Shown one piece after another: positions 1-8,606 of a stretch of 64,000 nucleotides of DNA. Both the position numbers and the translations under genes were made by a program. This DNA is from an uncultured Flavobacteriales bacterium (GTDB lineage Bacteria > Bacteroidota > Bacteroidia > Flavobacteriales_D > Sanyastnellaceae): assembly GCA_938085105.1 (NCBI GenBank), contig CALKGK010000045.1, positions 1 through 64,000 of the forward strand. Reading direction: 5' to 3'. A model generated the notes under the pieces. It saw only the letters and a list, made by a program, of their open reading frames with translations, did not search any database and was not told the DNA's origin. Numbering within the stretch: the first letter of the stretch is position 1; every line of letters starts with the position of its first letter.

Positions 1-41
1 CCTAGTGACTTACGTCTCCCACTTCGATTCTTCTTTAAATC

Positions 42-63
42 ATTGACCGGTTTACGTCGCAAG
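42..63 (-). repeat. 22-bp core repeat, left array copy 1
   Basis: On the minus strand it begins CTTGCGACGTAAACC and ends GTCAAT. It differs from the right-array consensus at two positions and is followed by GATTT, as in the copies at 144-165 and 15671-15692. Confidence 0.85.
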
Positions 64-100
64 ATTGAATTGCGTTTGATTCGGATGGTCCCTAAAAGTG

Positions 101-123
101 GTCTATAGTTTTAGGTCTCCAAG
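101..123 (-). repeat. Secondary motif (B) between core repeats
   Basis: This 23-bp stretch matches 202-224 at 16 of 23 positions, and its 3' half matches 8-22. Its end, GGTCTCCAAG, resembles the end of the core, GGTCGCAAG, so the B motif may be a diverged core. Distances between core and B ends alternate 60 and 42 bp, which sum to 102. Confidence 0.6.
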
Positions 124-143
124 CCTCGATTCATCTCAAAATC

Positions 144-165
144 ATTGACCGGCTTAGGTCGCAAG
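144..165 (-). repeat. 22-bp core repeat, left array copy 2
   Basis: Starts exactly 102 bp from the previous copy. On the minus strand it begins CTTGCGACCTAAGCC, the same C-for-G variant as the copy inside the IS1595-like gene at 14521-14542. Confidence 0.85.
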
Positions 166-266
166 TTTCCGATTTACTTCGAAAATAACTAGAACAAATA
201 GGTCGATATACTTTGGTCGCCAAAACTGCCGTCTTCCAATATTATCTCTCCCAAAAACAAATCCTA

Positions 267-1580
267 TCACCAAGACGGTATGCGCTCTTCCCATTGAAGA
301 TTCCCGAAGGCATCAAAAATTTGCACAATACATACGCGCTGCTCATTGTCTCCTTCAAAACGAAGACAGGCATAATTCTGAGTTCCGACAACAGTTCCTG
401 GAACACGGTACTTATTCGGCTCCTTACTGTGATCGTAAGCACTGGAGGTCAATGGAGATGCGGTCAAATCATAAACTTGATTGTCTCGACCTAAATCCAT
501 CCGACTCAATTCAGTATGATGACGGTCGCCCGACAAAAAGATCACCCCTCGAATGTTCTCCTCCTTTAATCGTTTCAGCACATATTTTCGCTCTTTTGCA
601 TAAAGCGCATGATTCTCATATTCAGCAAAATTGCTCAGAAATTGTCCACCCGTTGCAATAATTTTGAATGGAGATTTACTGAATTTCAAGGCTTCAATGA
701 GCCAGTCGATTTGCTCCTCACCCCAAATACACGTTTCCTTTGCTTTGTTGGAATGGCTGCTTCGGAAATACCGGTTGTCCAAAAGAAAGAAATCAATGTC
801 CGCATATTGAAACTGAGTAGTAATTCCACCTTCTAAATCAGGCAAACCAAATGATGGATTTCCCCAAAACAATTGAAATGCCTCCAAAGTCCAGTCTTTA
901 TGGATGTAGGATCCATTGGAGTCGTTCGGACCAAAATCATGGTCGTCCCAAATGGCGTAGTGTGGACAAACTCTTAGAAATTCTTGAATCTCCGGAATGC
1001 TTCTGGTATGTGTGTATCGATGATGAATACTTGAACGTGATCCAAAGTCAGGCTCGCGAAGGTAAATGTTGTCTCCGAGCCATAACATGAGGTCCGGCTT
1101 GGCGGTAGCCATGACTTTGAAAATGTCCGGACTCTTGCCATAAGGCTTTCCAGGACGATCCCACGCCAACTCATTGATGAAATTACACGATCCCGTCATC
1201 AAAGTAAAATCGGGGGGATGGTTGCCGTATTTTGCTGAATACTTCCACTTATCTTGGGTAGTGAAGGTGTAAGGTCCCATCATTCCACCTTCATCCAACT
1301 GAATAAAATATTCATATTCTGTTCCCCAGTTCAAATTGGTAAGTTCAAACTTGAGGGTAAAAGCACTTTCTTGTTCTGATGTTTGAAAAGGCGTTTTTTG
1401 GAAGCCCATTTCATCACTCATCGAACGATATGAAATTGCAACTTCAGCTTCTTCGACGGTTTGAACCCAAATCAGCGCTTCTCGCATGCCTATGTGACCG
1501 TGCATGGGACCGGATTGAATTTGTGCAAGGAGAGCGAACTGTGATAGGAGGAGGAGTGCGGTGACTAAGGTGCTTTTCAT
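267..1580 (-). CDS. PhoD-like alkaline phosphatase family metallophosphoesterase
   Basis: A 437-residue secreted enzyme expected to hydrolyse phosphate mono- or diesters outside the cytoplasm. A hydrophobic signal peptide covers residues 1-20 (MKSTLVTALLLLSQFALLAQ). An N-terminal fibronectin-like region of about 90 residues precedes the catalytic metallophosphatase domain. Metal-binding motifs of the PhoD superfamily are visible: LWLGDNIYLRE, WDDHDFGPND and LSGDRHH. The length fits the Bacteroidota members of the family, which lack the longer N-terminus of Bacillus PhoD. No T9SS sorting domain is present. The gene stands alone between the left repeat array and a small gene. Substrate and phosphate regulation cannot be read from the sequence. 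Confidence 0.85.
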   Translation of the reverse strand: MKSTLVTALLLLSQFALLAQIQSGPMHGHIGMREALIWVQTVEEAEVAISYRSMSDEMGFQKTPFQTSEQESAFTLKFELTNLNWGTEYEYFIQLDEGGMMGPYTFTTQDKWKYSAKYGNHPPDFTLMTGSCNFINELAWDRPGKPYGKSPDIFKVMATAKPDLMLWLGDNIYLREPDFGSRSSIHHRYTHTRSIPEIQEFLRVCPHYAIWDDHDFGPNDSNGSYIHKDWTLEAFQLFWGNPSFGLPDLEGGITTQFQYADIDFFLLDNRYFRSSHSNKAKETCIWGEEQIDWLIEALKFSKSPFKIIATGGQFLSNFAEYENHALYAKERKYVLKRLKEENIRGVIFLSGDRHHTELSRMDLGRDNQVYDLTASPLTSSAYDHSKEPNKYRVPGTVVGTQNYACLRFEGDNEQRVCIVQIFDAFGNLQWEERIPSW

Positions 1581-1660
1581 TCGATGCTGTTAAAGTTGCA
1601 ATCTACTGAAAAGAGACAAGCGGATTGAGGGCAGGTACTTGAATTAAGAATTCGATAAAA

Positions 1661-1690
1661 CAAAAAGGGTACACCTCAATCGATGTACCC
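1661..1690 (-). terminator. Rho-independent terminator after the 72-residue gene
   Basis: Stem GGGTACA (1667-1673) pairs with TGTACCC (1684-1690) around a 10-base loop. On the minus strand it is followed by five T (A tract 1662-1666). It lies 24 bp past the stop of the gene at 1714-1932 and separates it from the PhoD-like gene. Confidence 0.65.
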
Positions 1691-1713
1691 GCAATGCTTT
1701 TATGCCGTGAACT

Positions 1714-1932
1714 TTATAGAAAGTCCATGCGGTCAATTTCCTTTTCTCTCGACTCCAGTTTGATCACATATGTCATGTCTTTCCATTGAAGACGAATGGC
1801 TGTCCAAATTTCGTTGCGCGTAGGCATTTCAAATTCGAATGTTTTGTGATCATATCCGTCTGGATAGGTCTTGCTAATGGCTTCTGAAAGCTCACTGCTG
1901 ATCTTGTCGTAAGAAACGATTAAATTTTTCAT
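1714..1932 (-). CDS. Conserved-looking small protein of unknown function
   Basis: A 72-residue, charged, soluble protein starting MKNLIVSYDKIS. I do not recognise a named domain. Support for it being real is an ATG start, normal neighbours on the same strand, a terminator directly downstream and a composition typical of a folded cytoplasmic protein. There is no signal peptide and no membrane segment. It follows the HYR-like gene by 56 bp and might be cotranscribed with it. Small proteins with this kind of N-terminus and a central FEFEMPTRNEIW-like stretch occur in Bacteroidota, but no function can be assigned. Confidence 0.65.
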   Translation of the reverse strand: MKNLIVSYDKISSELSEAISKTYPDGYDHKTFEFEMPTRNEIWTAIRLQWKDMTYVIKLESREKEIDRMDFL

Positions 1933-1988
1933 CGGGCAAAAAGGGGGTGTTTGATTACTCTTACCTCATTCTGCACCAGAAGGTTACA

Positions 1989-2498
1989 TTACGACTTGTG
2001 GAAACGAATGATTTGCTCAGTCGTTGTGGTATTTCCACATTTGTCTTTGGCGGTCCACACGCGTTTCAATTGGTGTTTCTCCATCACTTCTTCGAGGGTG
2101 ATTTTTACTTCTTTCCCGCTATTATCCTCAGCACTCATGTCATCCATCTCAGGGATCTCTTCCTTTGACGCTACTTCTAAATCTTTTGGAGATGCGGTGA
2201 ATTCAGGTCCATCGGTATCTACTAGAAGACAAAATTGTTCCGCATTTGCCACATTCCCACATTCATCTTTGAAGGTGTAAGTAATCACAAGGTTTCCAAG
2301 ACATCCACCACTAAAGATGGCTTCTGTTTTGCTCATTTCAACTTCACCACATTCAGAACTCGCTTCAGGAGCTTTAATTTGGTCCAAGTCATTAACATTG
2401 ATTTTGATTTCTTTGTCGTAAGAGCCGACGGTGATTTGTGACTGACCAATGAATGGCAGTGCAAACAATACTATTAGGCTGAGGCATTGAATTTTCAT
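1989..2498 (-). CDS. Secreted HYR-like domain protein
   Basis: A 169-residue exported protein with signal peptide (residues 1-20, ending GQSQ). The mature part resembles two hyalin-repeat (HYR) type Ig-like folds: each half contains a DECGN or DKCGN signature followed by a short strand, at about residues 76-82 and 151-157, and four paired cysteines occur in the first half. HYR domains in Bacteroidota usually sit in large adhesins; a stand-alone two-domain protein is less usual. No T9SS C-terminal domain is visible, so it may stay in the periplasm. A -7 box lies 24 bp upstream. The function is unknown; cell-surface interaction is a guess from the fold. Confidence 0.6.
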   Translation of the reverse strand: MKIQCLSLIVLFALPFIGQSQITVGSYDKEIKINVNDLDQIKAPEASSECGEVEMSKTEAIFSGGCLGNLVITYTFKDECGNVANAEQFCLLVDTDGPEFTASPKDLEVASKEEIPEMDDMSAEDNSGKEVKITLEEVMEKHQLKRVWTAKDKCGNTTTTEQIIRFHKS

Positions 2499-2521
2499 GT
2501 TTTTCGTTTTTCAGTATATAG

Positions 2522-2529
2522 CAAAGGTA
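2522..2529 (-). promoter_or_regulatory. Bacteroidota -7 box (TACCTTTG) upstream of HYR-like gene
   Basis: The minus strand reads TACCTTTG, a full match to TAnnTTTG, ending 23 bp before the ATG. No clear TTG -33 element is seen at the expected distance, so confidence is limited. Confidence 0.4.
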
Positions 2530-2570
2530 ATGCCGCCTTCTTCAGTAAGCATCACGAAAAAATCATGCTT

Positions 2571-5009
2571 TTATTTCCAAAGATGGAGACCAATGTTGAT
2601 GTAAAATGTTCTAGGGGCGGATGGGATGATGCCCGGTCCCGGATATCCGGTGGCTCTTCTCGTGAAATAACTCGCATTCAAGGCATTGTTGCTTCCTCCC
2701 TCAATGAAGCATCGATTAAAATCAATGCGTGCTGATAGGTCATGAACCCAATAAGCAGGTATTTCTCCTACCACGCCGTTCGGATCGCGTCTAAATCCTG
2801 CATTGCTGGCGTCGGTGAACTGCTCAGAGATGAAGGAGAACTGATAGTTCAAACTGTATTTCTTGTAGCGAACACTAGTACCCGTTTTGATGTTCCATTC
2901 CGGTACGAATTCGAGCTGGTTTCCGGCAATCACCAAATCACTGTTTCGGTCGTATTCAGCTCGGATCCAAGCGATGTTTGCAAAAGCGTCCCACTCAAAG
3001 GAATCTGTTTTTTTTACAATGAAGGGGTGAAGGGCAATTTTAGAAAAGAACTCCAAACCAAAGATTTTTGCGTCACCAAGGTTTTGTCGTACTTGGAAGG
3101 TTTCCGGACCAATGACACTGTTGACTTCGATCACTTCTAATTGATTTCCGATTTTTTCCTGATAGGAGAGATGAAAGGCTGAAACATCCACAAACCAATG
3201 TTCACTTCCTCCACGCCAACCAAGGTCAAGGTTGTAGCCCCGCTCATCTTGAATGTCTTCTGCAACGAGCTGACGAGGGTTTTCAATGCGAACATCAGAA
3301 AAGTTGATTCCTCGGTAATTCTGACTGAAATTGGCATAAAGCTCCTTTCGTTCCTTGCCTTTATAACTCAAGCCCAATCCCATGAGGAAAAAACCACGAC
3401 CCAAACGGTCTTCCTCTTGTATGATTCTAGGGTAGGTAGGGAGAATGTTTCCTGCACCGTCACGGATGATCAGCGCATATTGTCCTTCAGAGGCGGTGAG
3501 AAGATGCTCGTAGCGAAGTCCAGGAGTTAGACTGATGTTTTTATTGAGTTGAATGAGTGCCTCGGTAAAAAAGGCGATGTTTTCGTTGTCGAACCGGTAG
3601 TCGCTTCCCTGTTGAACATCGCTTTGGATGTAGTTGAAATTGGGACCAGAGCCGTCGTCTGCTAAGGCTTGCTGACTCCGATTATTCCCATTAAAAATGC
3701 GCGCTCCAGCAAGAATGGTTTGAGGCAATTCCAACCATTCGAAACGATGTTTCATTCGCATTTCTGCTCCATAATTCTCAAAGGTTCCGCGAATAAGGTC
3801 ACGCTCTTCTCCAGGGTCGGTTCTTGAAATCAAGCCTAAAAATCCAAGAGCTTCTCTTTTTGCAATTAAGCCAAAAGGAATAAGGGAAAAACGAGTTCTA
3901 AAGTTCGGCTCCCATTCGATTTTGGCTGAAAAGAGATTCCAATTCACTTGAAACCAATTTCGATCGCGAAGGGAAACACTGGGATCGATTTGAAATTGAG
4001 TGTCGGTGAGTCCACCAGGCTGCTGAGAAAGGTAATCCATATGGGTGATTTCTCCGCTCAAATTCCATTTCTCATGGGCTTGATAACTCAATTGGAAAAA
4101 GCCTGTTTTCGAGTCAAAGGCACTGTTCTCCCGCCATCCATCTCCTCGTTTGTACTGAAAGAAGCCATTGTATTTCCATCGACCCAAAGTTCCTCCCACA
4201 GCATTAAAAGTGCTGAAGGTATTGAAACTGGAAAAACTCTGTTCAGAAATAATACCCAACTTCTTAAGACTGGCTTTACGCAATCTGAAATCTACCATCC
4301 CGCCAAATTGAGGTCCAAATTGTAACGCAGCTGCTCCTCGAATGAGAGCTACTTTTTCAACGGCTTGAAGGGGAGGAGTGTAGTAACTTTCAGGATAGCC
4401 ATGAGGATCTGCAGAGATGTCATAACCGTTCTGTCGGGTGTTGAAGTTCGATGTTCGATTGGGGTTGAGTCCCCGACCTCCAATGCCCAACTGCAGCCCT
4501 CCATCATCACTCTCCCAAATGTTGAGTCCAGGAACTTCAGCGAAGACTTGTCTGGCGTTGTTCAATGCGAGGTTGGATGATCTTTTCTGAGGGATGACCA
4601 AGGCGGTCTTTTTGGCGGCGTAAAGGGTGAGGTCTTCTAGTGCATTAAAGCGCTCAATTAGCGCTTCTTGATCTCCAAAAACGATGATTTCATTGAAGAT
4701 GAGCGGACGAAGACGGTAGCTCTTTTTCAATGTTTTTCCGATTTCCTTTTCTAGCTTGAAGTACAATTTTTCATAGCCGAGCGAGGAAAGGCTTGCCGAA
4801 TATTGGCCCGGAGGAAGTTGTCCAGATATCATTCCTGCTGAATTGCTTTGAAAAACCAAGGTGTCGTTCAAAACTAAGAGCACATTGGGCAATGGAGCTC
4901 CATCATTTTCATCTTGAACCTTCAACTCGAGTTCATTCTGTGCAAAACACACCTGTGCAAGCGCGATGAAAATCACCAATAAAAAGACCTGTTTTTTACT
5001 CCCAATCAT
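2571..5009 (-). CDS. TonB-dependent receptor, FecA/iron-type
   Basis: An 812-residue outer-membrane receptor that takes up a ligand, probably a ferric complex, using TonB energy. After the signal peptide (1-23) comes a carboxypeptidase-regulatory-like domain (about 25-105), then the plug (about 125-235, with LALNNARQVFAEVPGLNIWE and GRGLNPNRT) and a beta barrel with conserved receptor blocks such as GLRYEHLL and YANFSQNYR. The barrel ends in HLWK, with an aromatic residue near the C-terminus as usual. It is the last gene of the minus-strand run DUF4856-imelysin-HTTM-receptor and overlaps the HTTM gene by 14 bp, which implies coupled translation. The imelysin neighbour supports iron as substrate, but this is inference. 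Confidence 0.88.
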   Translation of the reverse strand: MIGSKKQVFLLVIFIALAQVCFAQNELELKVQDENDGAPLPNVLLVLNDTLVFQSNSAGMISGQLPPGQYSASLSSLGYEKLYFKLEKEIGKTLKKSYRLRPLIFNEIIVFGDQEALIERFNALEDLTLYAAKKTALVIPQKRSSNLALNNARQVFAEVPGLNIWESDDGGLQLGIGGRGLNPNRTSNFNTRQNGYDISADPHGYPESYYTPPLQAVEKVALIRGAAALQFGPQFGGMVDFRLRKASLKKLGIISEQSFSSFNTFSTFNAVGGTLGRWKYNGFFQYKRGDGWRENSAFDSKTGFFQLSYQAHEKWNLSGEITHMDYLSQQPGGLTDTQFQIDPSVSLRDRNWFQVNWNLFSAKIEWEPNFRTRFSLIPFGLIAKREALGFLGLISRTDPGEERDLIRGTFENYGAEMRMKHRFEWLELPQTILAGARIFNGNNRSQQALADDGSGPNFNYIQSDVQQGSDYRFDNENIAFFTEALIQLNKNISLTPGLRYEHLLTASEGQYALIIRDGAGNILPTYPRIIQEEDRLGRGFFLMGLGLSYKGKERKELYANFSQNYRGINFSDVRIENPRQLVAEDIQDERGYNLDLGWRGGSEHWFVDVSAFHLSYQEKIGNQLEVIEVNSVIGPETFQVRQNLGDAKIFGLEFFSKIALHPFIVKKTDSFEWDAFANIAWIRAEYDRNSDLVIAGNQLEFVPEWNIKTGTSVRYKKYSLNYQFSFISEQFTDASNAGFRRDPNGVVGEIPAYWVHDLSARIDFNRCFIEGGSNNALNASYFTRRATGYPGPGIIPSAPRTFYINIGLHLWK

Positions 5010-6312
5010 GCACCCAAGACCTATCGAAATAGGGATTTTTTAAGGAGAGCAAATCTACGTCTCTTTTCACAAAAGGTCGACTTCCAGATCCGTTTAATGT
5101 TACGTAAGATTCTGCATAAACAGCAACGGAATCCAAACCTTGCTCTCGGTAGATTTCTTCGATGAGCAAAGCGGTTTTGTAAATCATGTCCGGTTGAGTG
5201 CTCATCTGTTTTTCCTGAAGAGGTGTTAAAAAGGACTGATGATCAACAATGCTTTTGCGATTCGTTCTGAGGTCTTTCACAGTGTAAGTAATACTGCCGG
5301 CCTTTTCCATCAGCATCACCCTCCAAGAGAAACGGTATCCCTGCTCTTTCCAAAATAGATTGGACGGAAATGCAGCAAAACGGAAGGGGAGAATGAGCTG
5401 AATGAAGCAATACACAGCAAGGGCATATCCGATGAACTTTGTTTTTCTGAGTGATGCTGATATCGCTTGTTGATTTTTGATTCGCCATAATTTCAAATGC
5501 CAAGTTGGACTAAAGAAGATCAAGGTTAAACCAATCATCACCCAAGGAAATACACCGATTTGAAACAAGCACCAGGTGAGGATGTGAAACACCAAAACGG
5601 CGATGTAAGCCCAAGGCCGACTTTTTTTCCACCACAAAAGAAAGGGGATGAAAAGGTCATAAAGGAGTCCGCACCAAGAAAAGACAAAAGGAACCCAAGA
5701 CCATTGAAAGACTTGACCGATGATTGGCATGTTCGCCCGTGCTGGAAGCCAAATGGACATCGGCATGGCACGGAACATCCAATCCGGATTGATTTTTGCG
5801 ACTCCAGCGAAGAAGTAAACCACCGCCAATTGAAACTGAAAAATGAAGACCGTCCATCGCGAAACAGTACTTTTTCGAAGGCCTTCATTTCGAAGGACAT
5901 CAACAGAGTAGGCTCCGTTTGCCGGAACAAAAATCATCCAAAAAGCAACCAGACTCACAAAATAATAGTGGTTGAGATAGGTGGTAATATCAATGAGTTC
6001 AACATAAGTGAAAAGCAAAAAGTAGAGCGTAGAACTTAAACGATAAAATGCCCCAATCATGATGTTGAAGGCGGCAATTCCCATCAGCGCAAAAACGATG
6101 TACATTCCTTTTCCTGGCAGCGCTTGTATGAAATCCAAACCAAAAAAGGGGAAGTGTACTTTGGGCTGAATGTACAATTCTTCAATCCAGTTCATGGACC
6201 AAAACCGCAGTACTCCAAAGAGCATTAAAGCGCCAAAAATCACCCGGAAGGTGACTAATGGCGCAATGGAAATGGGCGTAAATAAAAATCGATTGATCTT
6301 TGCTTTGAGCAT
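4996..6312 (-). CDS. HTTM domain (vitamin K gamma-carboxylase-like) membrane protein
   Basis: A 438-residue multi-pass inner-membrane protein. About eight hydrophobic segments cover residues 10-330, followed by a soluble C-terminal part of about 110 residues. The segment VYFFAGVAKINPDWMF and the later GYRFSWRVMLMEKAG block are typical of the HTTM / vitamin K-dependent gamma-carboxylase-like family. Bacterial members have no established reaction. It starts 32 bp after the imelysin-like gene and overlaps the receptor gene by 14 bp, so it belongs to this uptake operon. A role in processing or supporting the uptake system can be proposed only from context. Confidence 0.8.
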   Translation of the reverse strand: MLKAKINRFLFTPISIAPLVTFRVIFGALMLFGVLRFWSMNWIEELYIQPKVHFPFFGLDFIQALPGKGMYIVFALMGIAAFNIMIGAFYRLSSTLYFLLFTYVELIDITTYLNHYYFVSLVAFWMIFVPANGAYSVDVLRNEGLRKSTVSRWTVFIFQFQLAVVYFFAGVAKINPDWMFRAMPMSIWLPARANMPIIGQVFQWSWVPFVFSWCGLLYDLFIPFLLWWKKSRPWAYIAVLVFHILTWCLFQIGVFPWVMIGLTLIFFSPTWHLKLWRIKNQQAISASLRKTKFIGYALAVYCFIQLILPFRFAAFPSNLFWKEQGYRFSWRVMLMEKAGSITYTVKDLRTNRKSIVDHQSFLTPLQEKQMSTQPDMIYKTALLIEEIYREQGLDSVAVYAESYVTLNGSGSRPFVKRDVDLLSLKNPYFDRSWVHDWE

Positions 6313-6344
6313 GATGGCTTTGAAGAACCGGTCTTCAAGTGTTT

Positions 6345-7424
6345 TTAATCTCCGTCGTTATCACTAAAGGTAATGCTGATTCCAAGCGAGGAGGGCATGT
6401 CTGCTTTCAAAAGGGCCACGTTACTTTGAAGTTGATTGTAAACTTGTTCCAATTCTTCAGGAGCACTTTCAATGTACATTCTCAAATTGCGAGGCAATTC
6501 GCTAATGGCCGATTCTGATACGGATAAACGATCGTTGATTTCCACTTCTAATGGGATTTGTTCAGCTCCGTATTTTGCATCAACCTCACGAAGCGCATCT
6601 GCCAAGCCCATTGCATTGAGTTCTGGAGAATCGAAACCGTTGAATGTTTGTCTCAAGGCCTTGATTTGTTCTAGAGCAAGGGTAGAGCTATAACCACCGT
6701 ATCTCGCTTCAACGTGGTCGGGCAAAGGAATGCCCAGAGTTAAGAGTCCGAGCGGTAGTGCCACTTTTTCTCGCTTGAGTTCTTCATAGCAGATGACGTA
6801 GTGATTAACTAAAAGACTCATTCCACTCCCGGCCGCGGCTCCTGTATTTGCCTTGAATTCGTTAGCGTAAGCGCTGTTCCATTCTTGACGAGCGCTTTGT
6901 GCCTTGGTGTGAATGTGTCCGGCACATTGAACGATGCGGTCGAGCAAAGTAGCTGAAGCGGGTGATTCGGTCATTTCGGACAATGCACCGTTGCGGTGAA
7001 GCAGGTAATCCAAGGCTGCAAATCCCAATTCATCAGGGTTTATACCATTCGCTGATCCATTGTCGATCTGATCTTTGATTGCGGTGGTGTCGGCTGGAAA
7101 GGTGTTGACTTCATTCAGGTTCAAGGTTTCTGCCGGACCAAAATTATACATGCAGATCCATTGATATGCTTTACGTGTTTCTTCCAATTCAATGCGCGCT
7201 TGCTCTAAAGTTGAAGCATTGGGTGCAGTTCTCAGGGCTTCTGTGGCTTGTTTCAATAACTCACTCTGATCTTCGAATGAGGCGTATTGACTTGGAATAA
7301 TGAGCGAAAAATTGCTCAAAACCGATTGGAAGCTGGTATCGCTTGGTGATTCGAGTTCCTCAGGCTTTTTGCAGGAGCTAGCGACCAATACGATCAAGAA
7401 GAGAAATCCAAGTTTTTTCAGCAT
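6345..7424 (-). CDS. Imelysin family lipoprotein (M75-like), degenerate GxHxxE motif
   Basis: A 359-residue lipoprotein: the lipobox VASSC puts the lipidated cysteine at residue 18. The mature alpha-helical protein matches the imelysin/EfeO-like family, with the KAYQWICMYNFGPAE block at 86-99 and a second repeat later. The signature GxHxxE of active imelysins appears here as GFAALD (134-139), so the usual His is Ala and the Glu is Asp. A separate HVEAR stretch near 238 could offer metal ligands. Imelysins are linked to iron uptake. The gene ends next to the HTTM gene and starts 3 bp after the DUF4856 gene, so the operon is tight. It is better read as a binding protein than as a peptidase. Confidence 0.82.
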   Translation of the reverse strand: MLKKLGFLFLIVLVASSCKKPEELESPSDTSFQSVLSNFSLIIPSQYASFEDQSELLKQATEALRTAPNASTLEQARIELEETRKAYQWICMYNFGPAETLNLNEVNTFPADTTAIKDQIDNGSANGINPDELGFAALDYLLHRNGALSEMTESPASATLLDRIVQCAGHIHTKAQSARQEWNSAYANEFKANTGAAAGSGMSLLVNHYVICYEELKREKVALPLGLLTLGIPLPDHVEARYGGYSSTLALEQIKALRQTFNGFDSPELNAMGLADALREVDAKYGAEQIPLEVEINDRLSVSESAISELPRNLRMYIESAPEELEQVYNQLQSNVALLKADMPSSLGISITFSDNDGD

Positions 7425-7427
7425 GAT

Positions 7428-8576
7428 TTATAGGTTTGCAAGTTCAACCAAAGTGATTTCTGTGTTGTTGAGCATGAACTCAAGGCACGCATCGATGTCT
7501 TCTTCAGTGGTTTCATAGAAGTTGTTTCCGAGAAGGTTTCTACCATCTTCCAGTTCTTCTACACTCCATTGGTAGCCTTGATTGTGTAATAAGTTCCCCA
7601 TGAAGGCGTAAGCTTCACTCAACACGTGATTCTTGATGGCAGGGTCATCCATATTCTCTTTGGCCACTTTTAAGTAGTGAATAACCGTACCAGCAATCAC
7701 TCGGTGCCACTTCAACTTGATGTCGTCAATCGGAGAAAAGGTATCTTGATTTAGACTCGTATTTTGGGTGATGGCAGTTCTTGCTGAAAGGAAGTCGTCA
7801 AAAATCGTGTTGGTGGCCAAAGCGGCATCCCTACCTTCACAGTACTTCCCGTGAAAACGTGCTTCACCTGAGGTGTTTGGAAAGTTGATTGGAATGCCGA
7901 AGTAACCAAATGCTTCGTCAAACTTGTGTTCCATTTCGCGGTAATTCTTCCCATCAATAAGCGCCGAATTATCATACACTTCATCCAATACTCCTTGGAG
8001 ATAGGTGTCGCATGCTTGGTAATAAAACACATCACCAATGAGTCCTTTTTCAATCAATTGAATGTGTTCAAAACCGAATTCGTCAAAAAGGTAAGCCTTG
8101 CTTGGATCGTTGATGCTCACAACAACCCCCGCAGTTCCGTTTTCACCAGCTGTGGTGCTTTGAGATGCAGCTTCGAGCTGGTCCATGTACTGTTCATAAA
8201 GCGCCACGTTGGGTAGGAAACATTTGTTTTTCAATTCTTTTCCTGGAACTTTGGCAGCGTCCGTAAAGAAGTCGCTTCCTGCTCCATCAGCATTGCTGAA
8301 CATTTCCTTTAACTGGGCAGCACTAACACTCACACCGGAAGTGTTCCCTGTTTTCATGTAGTTGGTGAGTTCGTCCAGTTGATTGAGTCGAGCAGTTTGT
8401 CCTGAAAAAGAAACTGAGCTAGCTCCATTTCTCTCAAAGCAATAATCGCCGGACTCGCAAACGTCTCCAGCGCTTGGGGTTTCGATCAAATCGTCTTCTT
8501 CTTGATCTTTTTTACAAGAGGAAATAAAAACGGCTAATGCCAATAGGAGGAGGAAAGGTATATTGTGACTTCGCAT
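7428..8576 (-). CDS. DUF4856 domain lipoprotein
   Basis: A 382-residue lipoprotein with lipobox ISSC (cysteine at residue 21) followed by an acidic linker. The mature part matches the DUF4856 family: a helical protein with a conserved LTNYMKTGN block near 95 and an acidic end (EEDIDACLEFM). It is the first gene of the four-gene operon running leftward, with a promoter and a palindrome directly upstream. DUF4856 proteins commonly accompany imelysin and TonB receptors in Flavobacteriia, so a periplasmic or surface iron-acquisition role is likely but not shown. Confidence 0.8.
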   Translation of the reverse strand: MRSHNIPFLLLLALAVFISSCKKDQEEDDLIETPSAGDVCESGDYCFERNGASSVSFSGQTARLNQLDELTNYMKTGNTSGVSVSAAQLKEMFSNADGAGSDFFTDAAKVPGKELKNKCFLPNVALYEQYMDQLEAASQSTTAGENGTAGVVVSINDPSKAYLFDEFGFEHIQLIEKGLIGDVFYYQACDTYLQGVLDEVYDNSALIDGKNYREMEHKFDEAFGYFGIPINFPNTSGEARFHGKYCEGRDAALATNTIFDDFLSARTAITQNTSLNQDTFSPIDDIKLKWHRVIAGTVIHYLKVAKENMDDPAIKNHVLSEAYAFMGNLLHNQGYQWSVEELEDGRNLLGNNFYETTEEDIDACLEFMLNNTEITLVELANL

Positions 8577-8581
8577 CTTTG

Positions 8582-8598
8582 TTTAGAATTAATCTTAA
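8582..8598. promoter_or_regulatory. Imperfect palindrome, candidate operator of the uptake operon
   Basis: TTTAGAATTAATCTTAA is an inverted repeat matching its reverse complement at 12 of 17 positions. It sits 6-22 bp before the DUF4856 ATG, just downstream of the -7 box, overlapping the expected transcription start. A repressor bound here would block transcription. The AT-rich, TTAGA/TCTAA-type arms suit an iron regulator of the Fur or DtxR class, but the regulator is inferred from gene content only. Confidence 0.4.
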
Positions 8599-8606
8599 TA
8601 ATGATG

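Larger units (their letters stand above)
1..225 (-). repeat. Tandem array of ~102-bp unit containing 22-bp core repeat (left array)
   Basis: Two copies of a 22-bp core (42-63 and 144-165, 20 of 22 identical) start exactly 102 bp apart. Between them and on both sides lies a second, weaker motif (about 8-22, 101-123 and 202-224) ending GGTCTCCAAG or a variant, also repeating about every 101-102 bp. The 20 bp between second motif and core are conserved too (22-41 versus 124-143, 16 of 20), while the other side of each unit has diverged. On the minus strand the core begins CTTGCGAC and ends GTCAAT. In-frame stops rule out a repeat protein. The array runs off the window edge, so its full length is unknown. 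It lies 42 bp beyond the stop codon of the PhoD-like gene and could form part of its 3' UTR. Confidence 0.85.

Noticed and set aside
1-225. Repeat protein gene with 34-residue units (102 bp is divisible by three)
   Set aside because: The frame shared by the repeats contains in-frame stops in both arrays.
213-494. Open frame of 93 codons opposite the PhoD gene end
   Set aside because: Lies antisense to a well-supported gene and runs out of the repeat array; no protein-like features.
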